Shown here one piece after another: positions 17,232-29,187 of a stretch of 64,000 nt of DNA (position 1 is its first letter; every line of letters starts with the position of its first letter). The position numbers and the translations under genes are program-made. The stretch comes from Roseicitreum antarcticum (GTDB lineage: Bacteria; Pseudomonadota; Alphaproteobacteria; Rhodobacterales; Rhodobacteraceae). The stretch is from NCBI RefSeq assembly GCF_014681765.1, contig NZ_CP061498.1:1364001-1428000 (forward strand). Direction: 5' to 3'. The notes under the pieces were generated by a model, which was not told where the DNA came from, did no database searches, and saw only the letters and a program-made list of their open reading frames with translations.

Positions 17232-18131
17232 TCAGTTGACCGGAATCGCCATGCCCTTGTCACGTGCCAGCGTGCGCATCCGCCCTTGCAGCTTCTCGAA
17301 CGCCCGCACCTCGATCTGGCGGATGCGTTCGCGGCTCACCTCATAGCGGGTCGAAAGATCTTCCAGCGTGACCGGATCATCCAGCAGCCGCCGCTGGGTC
17401 AGGATGTCCTTTTCCCGGTCGTTCAGCGCATCCATCGCCGCAATCAGCAATTCCCGCCGCGTGTCCAGTTCGTCCTTTTCAGCGTAATTGCCGGCCTGAT
17501 CGGCGGTTTCATCCTCCAGCCAATCCTGCCAAGAGGCCGTTCCGTCCGAATCCGACCCCACCGTCGCGTTGAGCGATGCATCGCCCCCCGCCATGCGGCG
17601 GTTCATCGCGATGACCTCGCCTTCCGTCACGCCCAGTTCGGTCGCAATCCGCGCCACGTTTTCGGGCCGCATATCGCCGTCTTCCAGCGCGCCGATCTTG
17701 TTCTTCGCCTTGCGCAGGTTGAAAAACAACTTCTTCTGCGCCGATGTCGTGCCCAGCTTGACCAAAGACCACGACCGCAGAATGTATTCCTGAATGCTGG
17801 CGCGGATCCACCACATCGCATAGGTGGCCAGCCGGAAGCCCTTTTCGGGGTCGAACCGCTTGACCGCCTGCATCAGGCCCACATTCGCCTCTGAAATAAC
17901 CTCGGCCTGCGGCAGGCCATAACCGCGGTAGCCCATGGCGATCTTGGCGGCCAGCCGCAGGTGGCTGGTAACCAGTTGGTGCGCCGCCTCGGTATCTTGA
18001 TGATCGACCCAGCGCTTCGCCAGCATGTATTCCTGCTCCGGCTCCAGCATCGGGAAACGCCGGATTTCCTGCAAATACCTGTTCAGACCCTGTTCCGGCG
18101 AGGGGGCTGGAAGATTGGTATACGTGCTCAT
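17232..18131 (-). CDS. rpoH: RNA polymerase sigma-32 factor (heat shock)
   Basis: The ATG at 18131 gives 299 residues starting MSTYTNLPAPSPEQG. AGAGGG lies about 9 nt upstream. Region 1.2 is followed by region 2 (KIAMGYRGYGLPQAEVISEA, FDPEKGFRLATYAMWWIRA) and the RpoH-box region with QKKLFFNLRKAK. Region 4 has the helix-turn-helix TLEDLSTRYEVSRERIRQIE. These features distinguish sigma-32 from RpoD. It directs RNA polymerase to heat-shock and stress promoters. Alphaproteobacteria often carry two RpoH copies (RpoHI and RpoHII). The QKKLFFNLRK match suggests the classical heat-shock form. It is monocistronic, with its own terminator. Confidence 0.95.
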   Translation of the reverse strand: MSTYTNLPAPSPEQGLNRYLQEIRRFPMLEPEQEYMLAKRWVDHQDTEAAHQLVTSHLRLAAKIAMGYRGYGLPQAEVISEANVGLMQAVKRFDPEKGFRLATYAMWWIRASIQEYILRSWSLVKLGTTSAQKKLFFNLRKAKNKIGALEDGDMRPENVARIATELGVTEGEVIAMNRRMAGGDASLNATVGSDSDGTASWQDWLEDETADQAGNYAEKDELDTRRELLIAAMDALNDREKDILTQRRLLDDPVTLEDLSTRYEVSRERIRQIEVRAFEKLQGRMRTLARDKGMAIPVN

Positions 18132-18284
18132 CCTGATAGTCCCTCTCAAATCGTTTTGGTTCAGATAAGCACGCCGCTACCATCGTTCAACGACAAGCTA
18201 TCCTGTATTTCTTACGAAGAGGTTAAGCAAATCCCCCGGGCTTGCCAGCGTATTTCACCAAATTCACGGCCATGTGCAGCCACG

Positions 18285-19313
18285 TTACCCACGCAGATCG
18301 GCGATAAGCCGTTGCATATCCTGCGGTATTTCGGCGCTGAACGACAGATCCCCGCCCGTCACCGGATGCTTGAAACCCAAGGTCGCCGCGTGCAGCGCCT
18401 GGCGGGGAAAATCGGCGCAGGCCTGCACCCCGGCGCCCAGCGTCTTTTCCGACAGCTTGCGCCGCCCGCCATAAACCGGATCGCCGATCAGCGCGTGGCC
18501 GACATGCGCCATATGCACCCGGATCTGATGCGTGCGCCCGGTTTCCAGCCAGCATTCCACCAGCGCGACCGACGGCGGGGTGCCGAAAGCCTCCAGCACC
18601 CGCGCGCGGGTCACCGCATGGCGCCCGCCGGTAAAGGTCACGGCCTGCCGCTGCCGGTCCGTGCGGTGGCGCGCCAGTTGGGTGGTGATCTTCAGGATAT
18701 TCCCGGCCTCGAAATTCGTGCCGCGCACCCCGTGCAACCTGGGGTCGGCCGCGTCCGGCGCGCCGTAGACCACCGTCAGATAGCGCCGGGCAGTGCTGTG
18801 CGCCTCGAACTGCGCCGCCAGACCGTGATGCGCACGGTCGGTTTTCGCCACCACCAAAAGGCCGCTGGTCTCCTTGTCGATGCGGTGCACGATGCCGGGC
18901 CGCCGCTCACCGCCCACGCCCGACAGCGTGTCACCGCAATGGTGCAGCAGCGCATTCACCAGCGTCTGATCGGGCGAGCCGGGGGCGGGATGCACCACCA
19001 TACCCGCAGGTTTGTTGATGACGATCAGGTCGTCATCCTCCCACACCACATCCAGCGCGATGTCTTGCGCCACCGTGTCCACCTCGGCGCCGTGGGTCAC
19101 CGCAATCTCGATAACTTCGCCCTCGGCCACGCGGGCGCGCGGCTGGTCCAGCACCTCGGCCCCGCGCCGCACCGCACCATCCGCGATCAGCCGCATGAGG
19201 CGAGAGCGCGACAGCGCCGCGCCCTCTGGCACATCGCGGGCAAGCGCCTTATCAAGGCGGTCAGGCGGGTTCGGGCCGATCACCACCTGCACGACGGAAT
19301 GAAGGTCAGACAT
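18285..19313 (-). CDS. rluD: RluA-family 23S rRNA pseudouridine synthase (RluD-like)
   Basis: The start ATG (19311-19313) gives 342 residues. An N-terminal S4 domain (RLDKALARDVPEGAALSRSR) precedes the synthase domain with catalytic Asp in HRIDKETSGLLVVAK. RTHQIRVHMAHVGHALIGDP is the second conserved block. The family isomerises uridines in helix 69 or nearby sites of 23S rRNA. The fine assignment to RluD and not RluC rests on the S4 domain and general layout. Its start codon overlaps the start codon of the divergent DUF6476 gene, so both promoters lie in coding sequence. Confidence 0.9.
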   Translation of the reverse strand: MSDLHSVVQVVIGPNPPDRLDKALARDVPEGAALSRSRLMRLIADGAVRRGAEVLDQPRARVAEGEVIEIAVTHGAEVDTVAQDIALDVVWEDDDLIVINKPAGMVVHPAPGSPDQTLVNALLHHCGDTLSGVGGERRPGIVHRIDKETSGLLVVAKTDRAHHGLAAQFEAHSTARRYLTVVYGAPDAADPRLHGVRGTNFEAGNILKITTQLARHRTDRQRQAVTFTGGRHAVTRARVLEAFGTPPSVALVECWLETGRTHQIRVHMAHVGHALIGDPVYGGRRKLSEKTLGAGVQACADFPRQALHAATLGFKHPVTGGDLSFSAEIPQDMQRLIADLRG

Positions 19314-19614
19314 GATGCAAAAGCTCCCGGAAAATGAAACCCCAACGGACCTGCGGTTTCTGAAACTGCTGGTCACGGCCTTGGCCGGGGTGATGATCTT
19401 GGGCGTTGTAGTGGTTGCGGCGACGCTTGTCATCCGGCTTTCGGCGCCATCGACCGCGCTGGCCCTGCCCGACCAGATCACCCTGCCCGAAGGTGTCGCG
19501 CTGCAAGCCGTCACGCTGGCGCGCGACTGGGTGGTGGTTGTGTCCGAAGCGGGCGAAATCTTGCTCTACGACCGCGCGACAGGCGGGCTGATCAACCGGG
19601 TCCGCCCCGACTGA
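19312..19614 (+). CDS. DUF6476 family membrane protein
   Basis: The 100-residue protein has one transmembrane helix (LLVTALAGVMILGVVVVAAT, about residues 20-40) and a soluble C-terminal part (VALQAVTLARDWVVVV, then SEAGEILLYDRATGGL). The pattern matches small Rhodobacterales proteins grouped as DUF6476. The soluble part looks like one beta-propeller-like blade and may bind a partner in the periplasm. It is divergent from rluD with overlapping starts. Function unknown. Confidence 0.8.
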   Translation: MMQKLPENETPTDLRFLKLLVTALAGVMILGVVVVAATLVIRLSAPSTALALPDQITLPEGVALQAVTLARDWVVVVSEAGEILLYDRATGGLINRVRPD

Positions 19615-19671
19615 CCGGGCCCTGCCCCGCACTCGCAGGAAGCGAAGAGCGGGCGAAGTGCCCCGCCCCGC

Positions 19672-20412
19672 TTACAACTGCGCCATCACCTCGTCCGAGA
19701 TCTCGAAATTCGCGGTGACGTGCTGCACGTCGTCGTCATCTTCCAGCGCATCGATCAGCTTCATCAACTTCTGCGCCGCATCCAGGTCCAGTTCGGTGCT
19801 GGTTTGGGGCTTCCAGACCAGCTTGGTGCTGTCCGATTCGCCCAACGCGGCCTCCAGCGCGGTCGACACCGCGTTCAGATCCGCCGCCTGACACCAGATC
19901 ACATGCTCTTCATCGCCCGATTCCACATCCTCGGCCCCGGCCTCGATCGCCGCCATCATGACAGTATCGGCGTCGCCAACCGACGCCGCATAAGTGATCT
20001 GCCCCATCCGGTCGAACATGAAGGCGACCGACCCGGTTTCGCCCAGGTTGCCGCCGTTCTTGGCAAAGGTGGACCGGACGTTCGACGCGGTGCGGTTGCG
20101 GTTGTCGGTCATTGCCTCGACAATCACCGCGACGCCGTTGGGGCCATACCCCTCGTACCGGATCTCATCGTAGTTTTCCGCATCTCCGCCGATGGACTTC
20201 TTGATGGCACGGTCGATCACATCCTTGGGGACGGAAACCGACTTAGCCTCCTTCACGGCCAAGCGCAGGCGCGGGTTCTTGTCCGGGTCAGGGTCGCCCA
20301 TTTTCGCGGCGACGGTGATTTCCTTGGACAGCTTGGAAAACAGTTTCGCGCGCACGGCATCCTGCCGCCCTTTGCGGTGCTGGATATTTGCCCATTTTGA
20401 ATGGCCTGCCAT
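19672..20412 (-). CDS. YebC/PmpR-family DNA-binding regulator
   Basis: The 246-residue protein carries the family's N-terminal signature [16 protein letters not shown], then [14 protein letters not shown] and [15 protein letters not shown]. The middle domain has [20 protein letters not shown] and a typical acidic C-terminal part. Full-length YebC proteins act as transcription regulators, and newer work links members of the family to relief of ribosome stalling on proline stretches. It sits between rluD and carD, in the same direction as carD. Confidence 0.95.
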   Translation of the reverse strand: MAGHSKWANIQHRKGRQDAVRAKLFSKLSKEITVAAKMGDPDPDKNPRLRLAVKEAKSVSVPKDVIDRAIKKSIGGDAENYDEIRYEGYGPNGVAVIVEAMTDNRNRTASNVRSTFAKNGGNLGETGSVAFMFDRMGQITYAASVGDADTVMMAAIEAGAEDVESGDEEHVIWCQAADLNAVSTALEAALGESDSTKLVWKPQTSTELDLDAAQKLMKLIDALEDDDDVQHVTANFEISDEVMAQL

Positions 20413-20509
20413 GACCCTCTCCGTTCCAGAATGATGTTCCCCGGGCTATATGCCAACGGGCCGGGCGCGTGCAAGCCCATCCCCGGGGCCGTGCCGCGCT
20501 TTCCCCACG

Positions 20510-20536
20510 AAAAAACCGCACCCCATCGGGGCGCGG
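20510..20536 (-). terminator. Intrinsic terminator for carD
   Basis: On the minus strand the stem CCGC-CCCC/GGGG-GCGG (20516-20536) has one internal mismatch, and the T-run (complement of AAAAAA, 20510-20515) follows. It lies about 70 nt past the carD stop. Four copies of GGATCA (three of them GGATCACGG) lie between stop and hairpin (about 20555-20609). Confidence 0.75.
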
Positions 20537-20606
20537 CTGCTGCGTCTCAAAACCGGATCACGGCGCGGGGGCCAGGATCACGGCTTTCAGGATCACGGGT
20601 TCAGGA

Positions 20607-21116
20607 TCAGGCCGCGCGGGCTTCCAGCACGTCGCCAACCTGACGTTGCGCGCCGGCCTCATCGACACCGGATACAGCAGCGACTTCGCGCGTCAGACGC
20701 TCCAGCGCGGCTTCATAGAGCTGGCGCTCCGAATACGATTGCTCGCGCTGATCGTCGGCGCGGTGAAGGTCGCGCACGACCTCTGCAATCGCCAGCAGAT
20801 CGCCCGAATTGATCTTCTGTTCATATTCCTGCGCCCGGCGCGACCACATGGCGCGCTTGACACGCGCCTTGCCACGCAGCGTCGCCAGCGCCTTGTCCAC
20901 AATATCAGGGGTCGAAAGCGACCGCATCCCCACGTCCACCGCCCGGTTGGTCGGTACGCGCAGGGTCATCTTGTCTTTTTCGAACGAGATCACGAACAAC
21001 TCAAGCGTCAGACCGGCGACTTCCTGTTCTTCAATCGACATGATCTTGCCGACGCCATGCGCCGGGTAAACCACAAAGTCATTGGGCCGGAATTCTGATT
21101 TCTTCAGTTTGGTCAT
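20607..21116 (-). CDS. carD: CarD-family RNA polymerase-interacting regulator
   Basis: The ATG at 21116 is preceded by GGGGAAGA and gives 169 residues from MTKLKKSEFRPNDFVVYPAH. The N-terminal Tudor-like RNA polymerase-interacting domain (FVVYPAHGVGKIMSIEEQEV) and the C-terminal helical DNA-binding domain (AMWSRRAQEYEQKINSGDLL) fit CarD. In this class CarD is known to stabilise open complexes and to activate rRNA and other promoters that lack a good -10. A candidate promoter about 150 nt upstream is given separately. Confidence 0.92.
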   Translation of the reverse strand: MTKLKKSEFRPNDFVVYPAHGVGKIMSIEEQEVAGLTLELFVISFEKDKMTLRVPTNRAVDVGMRSLSTPDIVDKALATLRGKARVKRAMWSRRAQEYEQKINSGDLLAIAEVVRDLHRADDQREQSYSERQLYEAALERLTREVAAVSGVDEAGAQRQVGDVLEARAA

Positions 21117-21260
21117 TCGATCTTCCCCAGGTTTCGCCATAGATCAGCGACAAGAAAGCCCACGGGAAATGTCCATTTCCCGGTGGCAGATCATGTGTCA
21201 AACTGAAGTTCCGCGGGGCGAGCAAGCCGCAGAATGGCGCATATTTACGACAACGTAACG

Positions 21261-21290
21261 ATTCTATATCACAAATTTGACCAAATTCAA
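21261..21290 (-). promoter_or_regulatory. Candidate sigma-70 promoter for carD
   Basis: On the minus strand TTGAAT (21285-21290) and TAGAAT (21261-21266) are separated by 18 bp inside an AT-rich island that stands out from the GC-rich surroundings. It lies about 145 nt before the carD start, so a long 5' leader would follow. Confidence 0.35.
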
Positions 21291-21398
21291 AGCACCGTTT
21301 GCACCACGCCCGCGCACCAGGGCGCGATTTGCACGCGTCATGGGCGCTGTAGCGCGCCATTTGGGCCAATCGCCTTCAGGTCGTGGCACTGGTCTGCG

Positions 21399-21737
21399 TC
21401 AGCCGCCCTCGCCCGGGGCCTCCGAGAAATACTTGCTCAGCTTGTCCGCCTCGCCGTCGCGTTCCTCATAGCCGGGCATCGGGTCTGTCTTGGTGATGAT
21501 CACCGGCCAGGCGATGGAATACTTGCGGTTGAACTCCACCCATTTGTCCATGTCCGGCTCGGTGTCCGGGCGGATCGCATCGGCGGGGCACTCAGGCTCG
21601 CAAACACCGCAGTCGATGCATTCATCGGGGTGAATGACCAGCATGTTCTCGCCTTCATAAAAGCAATCCACCGGACACACTTCGACACAGTCAGTGTATT
21701 TGCAGGCAATACAATTATCAATCACCACATAGGTCAT
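21399..21737 (-). CDS. fdxA: 7Fe ferredoxin (FdxA)
   Basis: The 112-residue protein has the two-cluster Cys pattern [18 protein letters not shown] and [12 protein letters not shown], which binds one [3Fe-4S] and one [4Fe-4S] cluster. The C-terminal helix-rich extension is the normal one for FdxA. It is a soluble electron carrier. It is 51 bp downstream of the S4-domain gene and probably the last gene of the helicase-hslR-fdxA set. Confidence 0.95.
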   Translation of the reverse strand: MTYVVIDNCIACKYTDCVEVCPVDCFYEGENMLVIHPDECIDCGVCEPECPADAIRPDTEPDMDKWVEFNRKYSIAWPVIITKTDPMPGYEERDGEADKLSKYFSEAPGEGG

Positions 21738-21788
21738 GCGCAGGCTCTCATTCTGTCGGTTGCGGGTGACATAATCCGACCGGTCCGA

Positions 21789-22175
21789 TCAATCAAGCGC
21801 ATCTGGCTTTGGCGCGGCAAATCTTCGGCGCGCATGTTTATCAGGGCGCCCACCCGGCACCGGTTCGGGGCGCGACAGGTCCTTGGGCGGCGGCGGCGGT
21901 GATAGGTCGTCATAGAGCGCCTGCGCCTCGGGCGCGGGTCCGCGCCGGATCCCGGGGGCGACGATTCGCGCCACCCGCACCCGTTCGCCCAGCGCAAAGG
22001 TCAGAACATCGCCCGGCCCCACCAACACGGCAGGCTTGGCGACCGGCACGCCGTTCAAGCGCACCGCGCCGCCGCCGATGAACTTCGCCGCAAGGCTGCG
22101 CGTCTTCAAAAACCGCGCGTGCCACAACCATTTGTCGAGCCGGATCTTCCCGGCCCCGCCTGCCTGTTCCGCCAA
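21789..22175 (-). CDS. S4-domain RNA-binding protein (Hsp15-like)
   Basis: The N-terminal S4 domain (residues 10-75) has IRLDKWLWHARFLKTRSLA and VRLNGVPVAKPAVLVGPGD. The basic, proline-rich C-terminal tail (PPPPPKDLS, DKHARRRFAA) is disordered-looking. Relatives of HslR rescue stalled 50S subunits with nascent chains. The gene starts 11 bp after the helicase stop, which shows a shared transcript. Confidence 0.9.
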   Translation of the reverse strand: MAEQAGGAGKIRLDKWLWHARFLKTRSLAAKFIGGGAVRLNGVPVAKPAVLVGPGDVLTFALGERVRVARIVAPGIRRGPAPEAQALYDDLSPPPPPKDLSRPEPVPGGRPDKHARRRFAAPKPDALD

Positions 22176-22186
22176 AGCCCGGCCCC

Positions 22187-25264
<3,078 letters not shown>

Positions 25265-25294
25265 CGCCCTTTGGCGTCGCCTTCGTACCCGTAT

Positions 25295-25879
25295 CTACAA
25301 CGAGTTGCCTTTGACCCGCAACTCCAACCGGTCGATTGCGGTTTGCAGGTCGGGCCGGTGGGGATGGATATCGCGCGCCGCCTCGAACGCGGCCAGCGCG
25401 CGGTCGTCATAGCCCAGGTCTTCCAGCATGATGCCCAGGCCCGCCAACGCGCCGAAATGCGCCGGGTTCAGCCGCAGCGCCTGGCGGATATCGGCGATAG
25501 AGGGACCATATTGCCCGGCCTGGAAATAGGCGGTGGCCCGCGCATTCCAGCCCTCCGCAAAATCAGGCGCATGATCGACAAGCGCCGTCAGATGCGCGAT
25601 CGCCGCGTCCGAATCGCCTGATTGCAGCGCTGCGCGCCCGCGTTGCAACAACAGATCGGCCGAAGCCGACCCCGATTGCGACCAGCGCCGGACGATCTGC
25701 CGTTCGATCCGCCGCCAGCGTTCCTGATCGGGCCGCGCGAGGTCTTCCAGAAGGGAGTCCACTGTCGCAGGCCCGGTTTCGGAAGGCGAAGGGGCCTGTG
25801 CGCTCAAGGCCCCCGGCCCAAGGCCGATCACCAAAACGAGTACAAACCGTAGGTTGAGAAGTTGCGAATATCTGCCCAT
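25295..25879 (-). CDS. Exported TPR-repeat protein
   Basis: The N-terminal signal peptide (FVLVLVIGLGPGALSAQA) is followed by about three tetratricopeptide repeats (residues 75-185, e.g. GRAALQSGDSDAAIAHLTAL and ATAYFQAGQYGPSIADIRQA). TPRs bind other proteins, here in the periplasm. The gene is 30 bp before the helicase gene and transcribed with it. No more specific role can be read from the sequence. Confidence 0.85.
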   Translation of the reverse strand: MGRYSQLLNLRFVLVLVIGLGPGALSAQAPSPSETGPATVDSLLEDLARPDQERWRRIERQIVRRWSQSGSASADLLLQRGRAALQSGDSDAAIAHLTALVDHAPDFAEGWNARATAYFQAGQYGPSIADIRQALRLNPAHFGALAGLGIMLEDLGYDDRALAAFEAARDIHPHRPDLQTAIDRLELRVKGNSL

Positions 25880-25944
25880 AACCAGACAATAGACGAGGTG
25901 CGCCCGAAATCCACACCCCGCGCATCACAAAGAAGGTATTCTGC

Positions 25945-26241
25945 ATGACAGACATTCTGGACCACGCCGTGAAGGCGATGGAAGCCAAGATCCGGGGCAC
26001 ATTCGACGGCTCTGCCAAATTCGTGATCGGGGATGAAGGCGCGATCGTGCTCGACAGCAAAGGCGTGCGCCGGTCGGATGAGGCGTGCAAGGTCACGCTG
26101 ACGGCATCGGTCGCCACCTTTCGCGCGCTGCTCGACGGCAAGTTGAAGCCCACCACGGCCTTCATGACCGGCAAGCTGAAAGTCGATGGCGACATGGGCA
26201 TGGCGTTGAAGCTCGGCTCAGTTCTGGGCGGAAAGCCGTGA
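25945..26241 (+). CDS. SCP2 sterol-binding domain protein
   Basis: The 98 residues correspond to a complete single SCP2 domain (FDGSAKFVIGDEGAIVLD, KPTTAFMTGKLKVDGDMGMA, then LKLGSVL). The fold holds a hydrophobic tunnel for fatty acyl chains. The stop codon overlaps the downstream GTG start as GTGA, showing translational coupling with the lysophospholipase-like gene, which supports a shared role with lipids. Confidence 0.9.
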   Translation: MTDILDHAVKAMEAKIRGTFDGSAKFVIGDEGAIVLDSKGVRRSDEACKVTLTASVATFRALLDGKLKPTTAFMTGKLKVDGDMGMALKLGSVLGGKP

Positions 26242-27227
26242 CACAGCGGCAGGCCAGCAGCACACTCGGCACGGCCTCCCTGACGCAGGCGCCGCTGCTC
26301 GATGATCTGGGGCCGCTGCCGCCGGGTGGGCGGGCGCGCTGGATCAGCGCGGATGATGGCGTGCGGCTGCGGGTCGCCCATTGGCAGGGCACGCGTGGTC
26401 ATATCCTGATTCTGCCAGGACGCACTGAATACATTGAGAAATATGGCCATGTTCTGATGTATCTGGCCCGCCACGGCTGGGGTGCCTCGGTGATCGACTG
26501 GCGCGGTCAGGGCCTGTCGGACCGGCTGTTCAGCGACCGCCTTGTGGGTCATGTAGACAGTTTCGCCGCCTATCAACGCGACCTTGATGCGTTCATCGCG
26601 GCGGCCCGGCCCTTCGCCGACCGGCCCTTTGCGATCTGCCATTCGATGGGCGGCTGCATCGGCTTGCGCGGATTGATGCGCGGTTGGGCGCCGGCTGCCG
26701 TTGCCTTCAGCGCGCCGATGTGGGGGCTGCCCGTGCCCGGTCACATGCAACTGGCCGCGCGCGTGCTGGGCCGCATCTCACCGCTTTTGGGCGGTGCCAC
26801 CAGCTATGCACCCGGCACCGGGCCTGACTTTGGCCTGCGAACAATGGTGTTTGATTCCAACGTCTTGACCAGCGACCGCGCGCAATTCGAACGCCTGCAC
26901 ACGCATCTGCGCCTCCACCCCGATCTGGAAATCGCGGGGCCCAGCATTGGCTGGACTGCGGCAGCGCTGCGCGAAATGGCCGAACTTGCGCGACTGCCCA
27001 GTCCGACCTGCCCGGCCTTCTGCGCTGTGGGCCGGTTGGAAAAGGTCGTGTCGGCCCCCGCCATCGCCGCCCGCATGGCGCGCTGGCCGCTGGGGCAGAT
27101 GCACCACTATCCCCGCGCGGAACACGAGATCATGATGGAAACCACTGCCACCCGCGAGGATTTTCTGGCCCGCGCGATGACACTTTTCACACATGGCGGC
27201 GGGACAGTCACGGCGAACGATCCGTAG
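26238..27227 (+). CDS. Alpha/beta-hydrolase, lysophospholipase-like (PldB type)
   Basis: The GTG at 26238 overlaps the SCP2 stop and gives 329 residues. The nucleophile elbow is ICHSMGGCIG (Ser about residue 136), and an acid and a final His (RAEHEIMMET) complete the triad. ILILPGRTEYIEKYG and VIDWRGQGLSDR are typical of the lysophospholipase/monoacylglycerol lipase group. It should cleave acyl chains from lysolipids or related esters. It is coupled to the SCP2 gene, which could deliver the lipid. Confidence 0.88.
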   Translation: MTQRQASSTLGTASLTQAPLLDDLGPLPPGGRARWISADDGVRLRVAHWQGTRGHILILPGRTEYIEKYGHVLMYLARHGWGASVIDWRGQGLSDRLFSDRLVGHVDSFAAYQRDLDAFIAAARPFADRPFAICHSMGGCIGLRGLMRGWAPAAVAFSAPMWGLPVPGHMQLAARVLGRISPLLGGATSYAPGTGPDFGLRTMVFDSNVLTSDRAQFERLHTHLRLHPDLEIAGPSIGWTAAALREMAELARLPSPTCPAFCAVGRLEKVVSAPAIAARMARWPLGQMHHYPRAEHEIMMETTATREDFLARAMTLFTHGGGTVTANDP

Positions 27228-27425
27228 GCAATTAAAAATTTCTCGTCTTGAAACAGCACAATACAGCCGCTTTTGACTTGAGCACCCTGACCGCCCCTGT
27301 GCGCACAATGCCACAAACCGAACACCGGCGCCAAAGCCCGGTCTAACACCGCCTTGCAGCGCGTCACTGCCGGTAGCGCCGAAAATTCCTGTCGCATTGT
27401 TGCAAAAATGCGTTATCCTTTGCGC

Positions 27426-27668
27426 ATGTTTAGCATTGAACACGAATTCGACGCCACAATCATCACCCTTGTGGATGAGGGGGCGGATAACGGCACGCCG
27501 CTGCTGGAAGACGTGATCGTCAGCAGTTTTGAGGATTGCATCACGCTCGCGCAATACGATGCCCGCACGGATCAGTCGCGCATCATCACCCTCTCGATGT
27601 CGCAGGCCCGCGACCTTGCGGCGGCGTTGAACCTGCCCGAAGGCGTGTACCGGATCAACAAGCCCTGA
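27426..27668 (+). CDS. Small protein of unknown function (80 residues)
   Basis: The ATG at 27426 starts MFSIEHEFDATIITLVDEG. The sequence continues VIVSSFEDCITLAQYDART and ends with ARDLAAALNLPEGVYRI. The composition and the mix of beta and helix look like a real folded protein. No clear Shine-Dalgarno precedes it, and ATG at 27408 is an alternative start. No family is recognised. About 200 bp of AT-rich DNA separate it from the hydrolase gene, so it may have its own promoter. Confidence 0.6.
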   Translation: MFSIEHEFDATIITLVDEGADNGTPLLEDVIVSSFEDCITLAQYDARTDQSRIITLSMSQARDLAAALNLPEGVYRINKP

Positions 27669-28126
27669 GCGTCCGCCACAAAACCTGCCAAAAACCGGTC
27701 CTGGCCGCCCCCTTCAGCCGTTGCTCATGTTTAAGGCGCGCTAAAACGCGTTGCGCCGCGTCTTCGTGGATCTGGGCGAAACGCTCAGCGGTTCGCGGAA
27801 AGTCTTGGCGCACAGGTCGTCTTTGAGGGCGGAGGTTTCGCCCATCAGCACATACCCCATTGGCCCGCCAGTGCCTGACTGAAACCTGCGAGAAAGCGCA
27901 GCCATTGGCAGCCGCCTTTCCAGCGAAGGCGCAAGACATGGGGCTATCGCGCCGCCGCACCACGCGATAAGATGAGGCGACAGCCAGACCTGCGGGCATT
28001 GCGGCCAAACCCTAATCGACCAACGCCATGTTGGTTTCTTGAAGTGTTCAGCCAAAGTGAGCCAAAGATCAGCCATCGCATGTTCAGAAATCACCATTCC
28101 TAAAATAGCCCGAAAGGACTTCGCCG
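27669..28126. other. Stretch of about 460 bp without a supportable gene
   Basis: Two open frames exist on the minus strand (27655-28008 and 27741-28097), but their codon pattern differs from the neighbours and neither has a ribosome binding site or familiar motif. I see no tRNA, terminator or repeat. The last 15 bp hold the ribosome binding site (GAAAGGAC) of the nitroreductase gene. Confidence 0.5.
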
Positions 28127-28705
28127 ATGACTGCCCCCCAATCTGCTGTCATGGAGTTTTTGCTGACCCGCCGCTCCCGCCCGGCCAAACTGTTGCACGC
28201 CCCTGTGCCCGATCGCGCCGCGCTGCGCCCGATCCTGACCGCTGCCGCCCGCACCCCCGATCATGGCAAACTGGTGCCCTGGCGCTTCATCGTGCTGGAA
28301 AAACCGACGCTCACCAAACTGGCCGCGCTCACCACCGATCTGGCGCAGGCGCGGGATCTGCCCGAAGATCAGACCGCCAAGGCCGTGTCGCAATATGCCG
28401 ATGCCGATCTGGTGGTCGCGGTGATCGCCGCCCCGCAGCCTTCCGAAAAAGTGCCCGCGCTGGAACAGACGCTGTCTGCCGGAGCGGTGTGCCTGGCGCT
28501 GCTCAACGCCGCGCTGGCCTCGGGCTGGGGGGCGAACTGGCTCAGCGGCTGGACCAGCCATGACCCGGAATTTACCGCGCGCGGGCTGGGCCTGGAGCCG
28601 TCAGAATTCGTCGCCGGGATGATCCATATCGGCACCTGCACCACCCCGCCGCCCGACCGCCCGCGCCCCGACATCGACGCCATCACCGACTGGCGCGACG
28701 CGTGA
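28127..28705 (+). CDS. Nitroreductase-family FMN protein (YdjA-like)
   Basis: The 192-residue protein matches the small nitroreductases: FLLTRRSRPAKLL (FMN-binding Arg-Ser), ARTPDHGKLVPWRFIVLE and a C-terminal IHIGTCTTPPPDRPRPD. FMN is bound at a dimer interface, and NAD(P)H reduces nitro or quinone compounds. Start chosen with GAAAGGAC upstream. It stands alone. Confidence 0.9.
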   Translation: MTAPQSAVMEFLLTRRSRPAKLLHAPVPDRAALRPILTAAARTPDHGKLVPWRFIVLEKPTLTKLAALTTDLAQARDLPEDQTAKAVSQYADADLVVAVIAAPQPSEKVPALEQTLSAGAVCLALLNAALASGWGANWLSGWTSHDPEFTARGLGLEPSEFVAGMIHIGTCTTPPPDRPRPDIDAITDWRDA

Positions 28706-28917
28706 ACGCAGGCCGTTAACCAACAGGCCCCTGCGCCGTCTGCGCGCGCCCCGTTAACCACGGCAGAGCCCGTATCGGACCCATACGCTTTCCATACCAA
28801 AACCAGACGGGTTCCAGATGGCCAAAACCGCCGGTTTTCCCCGCATTAACCGATGATTCTCCCGGGCGCGGCGCACCTGCCCGCCCGGACTTGGGCGCCG
28901 GACCTGCGCGCGCCGCG

Positions 28918-29187
28918 TTAACGGCGCATCTGGTCGAAGAAATCGAGGTCCGTCACGCTGATGACGCCCGACATCACGATGCCGTAGATCACGCACCACA
29001 GCACGATTGCGATCACGCTGACCAGTTTGAACTTGGCTTTCAGGTTGGTCACATCGGGCGCCGAAGAGGGCGTGCCCGGCACCACTTCGCCTGCCTCACC
29101 CTGGGTGGTGACGCGGAACGGCAGCACGATGAACAGCACCATGAACCAAATGACAGCCAACAAAACGATGGCGGATGTAATGCCCAT
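28918..29187 (-). CDS. DUF1467 family membrane protein
   Basis: The 89 residues contain two transmembrane helices (SAIVLLAVIWFMVLFIVLPF and LVSVIAIVLWCVIYGIVMSG) with a short loop (TTQGEAGEVVPGTPSSAPD). The family is known in alphaproteobacteria, where it follows the methylmalonyl-CoA epimerase gene. Here the genes overlap by a single base, so they are coupled. Function unknown. Confidence 0.88.
   Translation of the reverse strand: MGITSAIVLLAVIWFMVLFIVLPFRVTTQGEAGEVVPGTPSSAPDVTNLKAKFKLVSVIAIVLWCVIYGIVMSGVISVTDLDFFDQMRR

Noticed and set aside
27741-28097. 118-codon minus-strand frame
   Set aside because: Codon usage unlike the neighbours, no ribosome binding site, no recognisable family.
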